Shown here piece by piece: positions 58,728-64,000 of a stretch of DNA of 64,000 bases (position 1 is its first letter; each line of letters starts with the position of its first letter). Source of the DNA: Homalodisca vitripennis. Taxonomy: Eukaryota; Arthropoda; Insecta; Hemiptera; Cicadellidae. The position numbers and the translations under genes are program-made. The notes under the pieces were generated by a model. That model searched no databases. It had not been told where the DNA came from and saw nothing but the letters and a program-made list of their open reading frames with translations. The stretch covers positions 102,155,001 to 102,219,000 of the forward strand of contig NC_060207.1 of NCBI RefSeq assembly GCF_021130785.1, written 5' to 3'.

Positions 58728-61641
58728 TCAAAAAATGAGGTACGGTGTTTTGGATACAGGTATACAGATGGAGTTTCTTAAGTTGTAATGAGTAGGAGAA
58801 TCAGAGGTAAAAAATGTGCATATTTTTCTTAAAGAAGGTTTAAGGTTTTCGAGTATGTATAGGCTTGGGAATGTAAGAATTTGTTTGATCGGAAAAAACC
58901 CCTGCATGATTGACTTCTTGCCAGCCCTAATACAATCCTTAGAGATTTTCTTCTGCAAACGAAAGATGTATAGGGTCTTTGTGTTTTCAGAGCCCCATAT
59001 TGGAAGTCCATAAGCAAGATGTGGGTAAATGCACCCATAATAGCCAGCCAGAAGAATTTCAGTACTAGAAAAACTGGAGAGTCTACGTAATAAAAATATG
59101 CCGCTGCATAATTTCCCACACACACCTTGTCCATGTGAAGGTGAAAGTTCAGGCCTTGAGTCCAAAATCACACCCAAGAAGTTTGTAAATTGTGACGAGT
59201 TAATAAACGGAATCGCCTAAAATAATGGATGAACTTCCACTATCACCATTCATGGGTGCTCTAATATTAAAAATCCAGGAATGTCGTCTTTGCAGTGTTC
59301 ACAGTAAAGGTCATTTTCTTCCATCCATTGAAGAAGACAGCTGCCTTGTACAAAAATTATCATATTCCAGGTTTTCCCTATTTTTATGTGACATATTGAA
59401 AGACGTGTCGTCAGCAAATAAGCACAGATTTCCTCCGCCCACACTAGATGAGATGTCATTAACAAATAATAGGAATAAGACTGGGCCAAGGACAGAGCCT
59501 TGGGGTACCCCTGACTTCACTGTTTTCACAGAGGATACTCGATGACTCAAAGCAACCAGAGTGGTCAACAAAGGGAATTTCAACTACCTGGCTACGCCCC
59601 ATCAAATATGAAGACACCCAGTCAAATGCGGTACCCCCTAATTCCAAGGTTTTGTAGTTTGCATAACAAGAGCCCATGATTGACAACATCGAACGCTTTT
59701 CGGAGATCCAAGAAAACACCAAACGAATGCTGACGTTCATCCAAGGCAATAGAAACATGATTGATGAAGTCAAAAACGGCATCAAGTGTCGAGAAGCCAC
59801 GTCTGAAGCCAAATTGCTTTTCAAAAATGACATTATTATGCGATAAAAACGACAGTAAACGAACAAGATACAGCTTTTCCAAGACTTTTGAAAACGTTGA
59901 TAGGATAGATATGGGCCTATAGTTTTCGTTGTCATATGGGCTTCCTTTTTCAGTAGTGGTTTAACTATTGCTTGCTTTAGAATACATGGAAATACACCAC
60001 TTTCGAAGGTAGCATTCGCAATGTGGGCCAAAGGCCAAGCCAGCTGCTCAGCAACATCCTTCAGAAGGCTAGAAGACATCCCATCAGCCCCTGAGGTGTG
60101 GCCGGGCTTTTAAGGATTTTACTACTGCGATTACTTCCCGAACATCTGTTGGCCACAGGAAAAGTGAAGGTACAACTGTCCGCATCGCAATGACACACTC
60201 GTTGTGGGTCCGTCAACATTCCAAGAACCGCCTCCAAGGACGTTCGCGCCATCTGGGTGAAGAAAGAATTAAACTGACATGAGATAACAGTCGGATCGAC
60301 CACTAAGGAACCACTTTCATTCTTAATGGAGTAACAGGTAAAATCCTTAGACTTTTTGTTGGGCTGAATGTCCTTAATGATGTTCCAAACGCCCTGTTTT
60401 TGTTCTTGGCCTTCGTGATGTGTTTATAAAACCAACCCCAGCCTTAGCAGAGCGAACTCTAGTCCGAAAACTGTTTCTTAAGATCACGGTAAGATTTTCG
60501 CAAGGGATGTCCAGAACCAAGGTGTTTCGTCAGAGAATACATAGTGATCACCTTCTCTTGGAGCTGAAGCAAATCTTTATTGAAAACCACCTTCGTAAAA
60601 GATTTGGTTTTCTGGTATTTTACCTTCTTTATAGGAGCAATTAAAATTAAAATAATATGAAAAAGTAGATAGGAAAAGTGAGAACTTGGAGTTCACATCT
60701 TGTGCACTAAGAACATTAGCCCACATTTCATTTGCCAACAAGTGTCCCTTAAAACATGGATGCTGTTATCTGAAATTTGACGTTTGAGTTTGAAACTTAG
60801 GAGTATTTATCATAGGAGACACATTAAACCTTGAGATCACCAACCTGAGCATGGTGGTCCGATACTACTGCCGTTATGACAACTTGAGTGACCAGCTCAC
60901 TTGGATTGATGTTCGTAAAGATGTTGTCAATTAGTGACGTAGACCCATTAAACTCCCTGGTATACGATTTTACTGTATCTCTAAGCCCAAAAGAAGTAAT
61001 GAGATGAGACAGTTGTCTGGCAGTTTTCATTATCAGAACACATGTCAATATTTAAAATCACCAGCAATAAGAACCCTTACGCCAGATTTCAAAATAGAAC
61101 TAAGACAATCAGTTAAAGAATTAAAGAACAATTCAATGTTACTGAAATCTGAATGTGGAGGTCTGTAAACAGAGATAACTAAATATTGAGAACCGCTTAA
61201 ATCCACTGAAACACTGGCCAGCTCACAAGAACCCTCCTTGCAAAATCTCGAAACGTCAACAGCATGACAATGCCTCAGACCCTCGTGAACCAAGATGCAC
61301 ACGCCACCTCGCCCCTTAACGGACCGACAATAACTGGACACGACCCTAAACCCAGACAAAACAAAAATATTCATCTCTGATTCTCTCAGAAAGTGTTCTG
61401 AGAAACATAGGATTTGAGGCGAGAGCAGATCCACCATAACCTCAATCTGGGCCAGTTTAGGCATAATACCCTGGACATTTTGATGTACCAGCCTAAGAGT
61501 GTCTAGGTGATCGCCTTCATCCCCCCGTACGACCCGTTTTCCCGAAGAAGAAGCTATTGAACGCACAGGAGAGGGCTCACGGGAAATCTCTGGTGAAGGA
61601 TCACGGGGAAACCCAGTAGTAGTGGGCCCACAGGAAGGCAC
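58728..61641 (-). pseudogene. LINE ORF2: endonuclease and reverse transcriptase
   Basis: The endonuclease opens with LRLVHQNVQGIMPKLAQI and FSEHFLRE (61500-61390), followed by SVYRPPHSDFSN and AGDFKY (expected GDFN, 61045) and VVSDHHAQV (about 60850). RT blocks are CGADGMSS-type (60080), FGFRRGFSTLDAVFDFINH, FLDLRKAFDVVNH, SGVPQGSVLGPVLFLLFVND and LFADDTSF (about 59460-59400), then GVILDS and the C-terminal ILTFPSLYILENLKP (to 58728). Frameshifts occur at least near 61045, 60080, 59900 and 59250. Catalytic FADD is preserved but the protein cannot be made whole. Confidence 0.88.
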
Positions 61642-61783
61642 AAAAGGAATTTAGGAGCGACAGGGAAGGGCTGCAGGGCATTGCTAGAGAGGATGGGAGC
61701 CACCGAATCGGAAAGTGAGCGTTTAGAAGTAGATTTTAGTAACGTGGAGAGCATAATGTGGCCCAATTCAAAGTTTGCCACTC

Positions 61784-62996
61784 CTATTTAGGTGCCTTCC
61801 GTCTATTAGCAAGGTGGTGCCTACGAATACAATTGTACAGATCAATAAATTCAACATTAAAGTTGTTACACATCAAAAACAACTGCTCGTTAAGATAATC
61901 TAGAGCTATGTCATTGATATCCCGACGCCTTAAGATGCTATTTAAAATTATCTTAGCATTAGGAAAATTCAGTCTTACAAGTATACAGCAGCTCAGCCAT
62001 CCTGTGCAAAAACCTCTTTCTTGCCACAACCACCATCATATCCAGCCCCACCATTATAACCCATAGCCCACATCATTTTGTGCCGACATGAATATAAATA
62101 ACCGGTGGCTGGACTTGAACATAATCTTTAAGTTTTCTCTATTATGTTTAAAATTTTTGCACCAGGATTTACATCAACAGTAGCTCCCCTATATACACAT
62201 TGTTTACTTGAAAATCTTAGTAACGAATCCCCAATAACCAGGCAACTTTTCAAGGTAGACGTATACATATTATTATTATTTACAACATTGGGACTACTCT
62301 TTTTATGTATAGAATCTCTATTACTATTTAAACTATTTACATTTTTTCTTAGCGCTAAGGTGGCTGTCCGTGAGTTCAGGGGTCCTTACTTGACTTACAA
62401 TTACGACACCGTTGTCGTTTGCTACTATTAGATTCCCTAATGACAGACATCCGTTTCACGTCGCTCTCCACATTCCCTGACTTCTTACACCTCTTAGACT
62501 TAATACATTGAGTCATTGGCATCCTCTTGCTGGCTCGTCCTCCACACTCCAGAGACACTTTTTCACACGCCCCAGTGTCATGGACATCCTCCGACTCAAA
62601 CGAACGCTAGTTCTCCGTATTTGTTCTTTGTCTCAACGATGGGGACGGCTGACACCCTGTTAAGTTTTATTTTTTTGCCTTCCTTGTCCGATTGTGTTTT
62701 ACAATTGACCATTTATCGCTATCATCAATGGCTTGAGGAATTTCCTTAATGTTAGACTCGATCACAACCGGTTCAGTTGTTTCTTCTCCGATTGACAGAT
62801 TACTTGTGTTCTCCGTAAACAGCTTGTACCACTCATGGAAACGAATGCCACCTGTCGTAGTTTTTTTGCAGAAGAAACCATCATTAATGAACTTTGTGTT
62901 TACTAGTACACTCAAGCCACACTCAAAAGAGTTATTTTGTTGACAGCAGTTCAACTCACACAAGTTACTCTCACTGAACCCAAGATTGCCTGTTAC
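61784..62996 (-). pseudogene. LINE ORF1 with SGNH-esterase domain
   Basis: The first part (62996-62667) includes QQNNSFECGLSVLVNTKFI and FHEWYK. A lysine/cysteine-rich segment follows (62558-62376, with RCRNCKSSK). The esterase part has SCLVIGDSLLRFSS (GDSL block, about 62250-62210), PPVIYIHVGT with an inserted A disrupting the expected GTND (about 62110-62075), ILNSILRRRDIND and VEFIDLYNCI (about 61950-61840). SGNH hydrolase domains are known in ORF1 of CR1/L2-type LINEs, where a lipid or RNP role has been suggested. This copy has a TAA after the GDSL region and several frame changes. Confidence 0.75.
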
Positions 62997-63000
62997 TAGT

Positions 63001-63640
63001 TTGCAATCCTACAGGGTCTGAAATAACTGATAGTATTTATTCTTGGAGACACAAAATAATAGACCAGATATTGTAGTATGAGTTTTTCATGCTAAAGTGG
63101 AAGGATTGATACGACTAATTTGTAAGGTACTTTGGAAATTTAAAAGCGTTTTTATACACTGTGAAATTCCAAAAACGTGGACTGCCCCACATTCACCTGC
63201 TTTTAACATTGGAAGATCATTTTAAGTGTAGGAATCCGGAGGACATAGAGAAAGTTGTATTTGCTGAATTTTCCAACCCTTCAAATAAAGAACTCTATGA
63301 ATTAATAAAAACTCATATGGTACATGGACTCTGTGGTGATCACAATCCTTCCTGTGTTTGCATGCAAGAAGGAAAATGTAACAAATGTTTTCCAAAATCT
63401 TTCATTAAGAAAACAAAAGAAAATGTAAATGGCTATCCACTTTATAGGTGAAGAGTTGATGGCACAACCATAACTAAACGCATTAATGGAGAGTTTGTTG
63501 ATGTTACTAATTAGTTCATTGTACCATGTAATCAATTTTTCTTGCTATATATTTCCGTGCTCATGTCAATGTGGAGATCTGATCGAGTGTTCATTCTATC
63601 AAGTATATCCACAAGTATGTCTTTATAGGTCATTATTGCT
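63001..63640 (+). pseudogene. Helitron segment 3: Rep domain
   Basis: After the target duplication the Helitron protein resumes with TCNPTGSEIT, NRPDIVV and AFLYTVKFQKRGLPHIHLLL-type sequence, including the HUH motif His-Ile-His (codons 63188-63196). CMQEGKCNKCFPKSF and VNGYPLYR follow. The frame stops at 63448-63450, then pieces in other frames give HVNVEI and SIKYIHKYVFIGH, whose tyrosine codons (63604-63606, 63616-63618) sit where the Rep catalytic tyrosines are expected. The protein would nick and join single-stranded DNA in rolling-circle transposition; this copy is broken. Confidence 0.88.
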
Positions 63641-64000
63641 GTAACACAAAACACAAATATGGCTGTAGACAAAACACAAAATGGCTGACTGACTACAGTG
63701 AAAGTGAAATGGGTTGCCAGTTTGTGTTCTAAAGTGTGTATTTTTACAACAATTATTTACTCACTCATGCAGAAACTTACCTCGAGTTACTGTAAATCCA
63801 TTCCACTGTAAAATATAGAAGAATATCTATTTATTTTATGAACTTGAGATCAAATGTCCAGTAGATATTTTGATCAATTTAAGATAGGAATCAAGAACAG
63901 TATATTTCATTGAATATAGTTTTATTACAACACAAAACTTTATTGTTACATAGTAAAGAGACTGAAACCAATATATTTTTCTACTTACTTACTCTTACTC
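63641..64000. other. Non-coding end of window
   Basis: A short repeat, aacacaaaacacaaatatgg / acaaaacacaaaatggctg (63639-63687), then AT-rich sequence with no further Helitron helicase motif recognised. Confidence 0.4.

Larger units (their letters stand above)
58456..63000 (-). mobile_element. Minus-strand LINE with exact 8-bp target duplication
   Basis: TTGCAATC flanks both sides (58448-58455 and 63001-63008). Read across this join, the Helitron motif continues as TCNPTGSEIT, confirming the insertion point. The 3' end on the minus strand is a TTTGAC-type tandem tail (58453-58480 as tcaaag units). The 5' end begins within an open ORF1 frame, so the copy is 5' truncated. ORF1 (esterase) and ORF2 (endonuclease, RT) are both broken by frameshifts and stops. 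CR1/L2-like by structure; exact clade unresolved. Confidence 0.9.
54632..63640 (+). mobile_element. Helitron with OTU domain, interrupted twice
   Basis: Three collinear coding segments of one Helitron protein lie on the + strand: 54632-55800, 57694-58447 and 63001-63640. They are split by a TA-flanked DNA element and by a minus-strand LINE. Recognisable parts are an OTU-protease domain, the Helitron-like N-terminal domain, and the Rep domain with its HUH motif and paired tyrosines. The SF1B helicase part that should follow was not seen before the window ends. Stops and frame changes are frequent. The TC and CTRR termini were not identified. Confidence 0.85.

Overview
The window looks like an arthropod nuclear chromosome, most likely an insect and possibly a hemipteran. 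The reasons are AT-rich sequence, kilobase introns with GT-AG borders, long TA and AC microsatellites, tandem satellites, and several classes of insect-type mobile elements. The order-level guess rests on general resemblance only. There is no bacterial-type operon structure and no CRISPR array.

One host gene is clear: the 3' two thirds of a GIPC/kermit-type PDZ adaptor gene on the + strand. It has six exons between 35874 and 48917, all splice phases agree, and ATTAAA at 49088 is a plausible poly(A) signal. Its N-terminal exon(s) were not found and probably lie upstream. A decayed duplicate of exon 4 sits just before the functional copy.

Positions 1-35873 are non-coding apart from relics. In order: a ZMYM1-like hAT relic (733-2055), a 217-bp satellite (3612-5548), a composite minisatellite (6113-9536), an AC repeat, 72/99-bp tandem repeats (16340-17240), an RTE-type retroelement tail (17581-18333), an inverted-repeat element with a GC-rich core (22348-22605), a small inverted-repeat element with a Penelope-type hammerhead-like core (26397-26577), and a 2.8-kb DNA transposon (28228-31012) carrying a broken DUF7869-like gene. 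MITEs, SINE-like pieces and microsatellites are scattered through the GIPC introns and 3' flank.

Positions 50175-64000 are a nest of mobile elements. First is a + strand LINE (to 54473) whose ORF1 position holds a complete virus-type superfamily 1 RNA helicase, followed by the C-terminal part of a LINE endonuclease and a broken reverse transcriptase. Next is a + strand Helitron (54632 to about 63640) with an OTU-protease domain and a Rep HUH motif. It is interrupted twice: by a TA-flanked DNA element (55802-57692) that itself contains a LINE 3' end, and by a 4.5-kb minus-strand LINE (58456-63000) flanked by an exact 8-bp target duplication. That LINE has an SGNH-esterase ORF1. The helicase-bearing LINE is the most unusual object in the window. 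The DUF7869-like transposon with matched termini is second.
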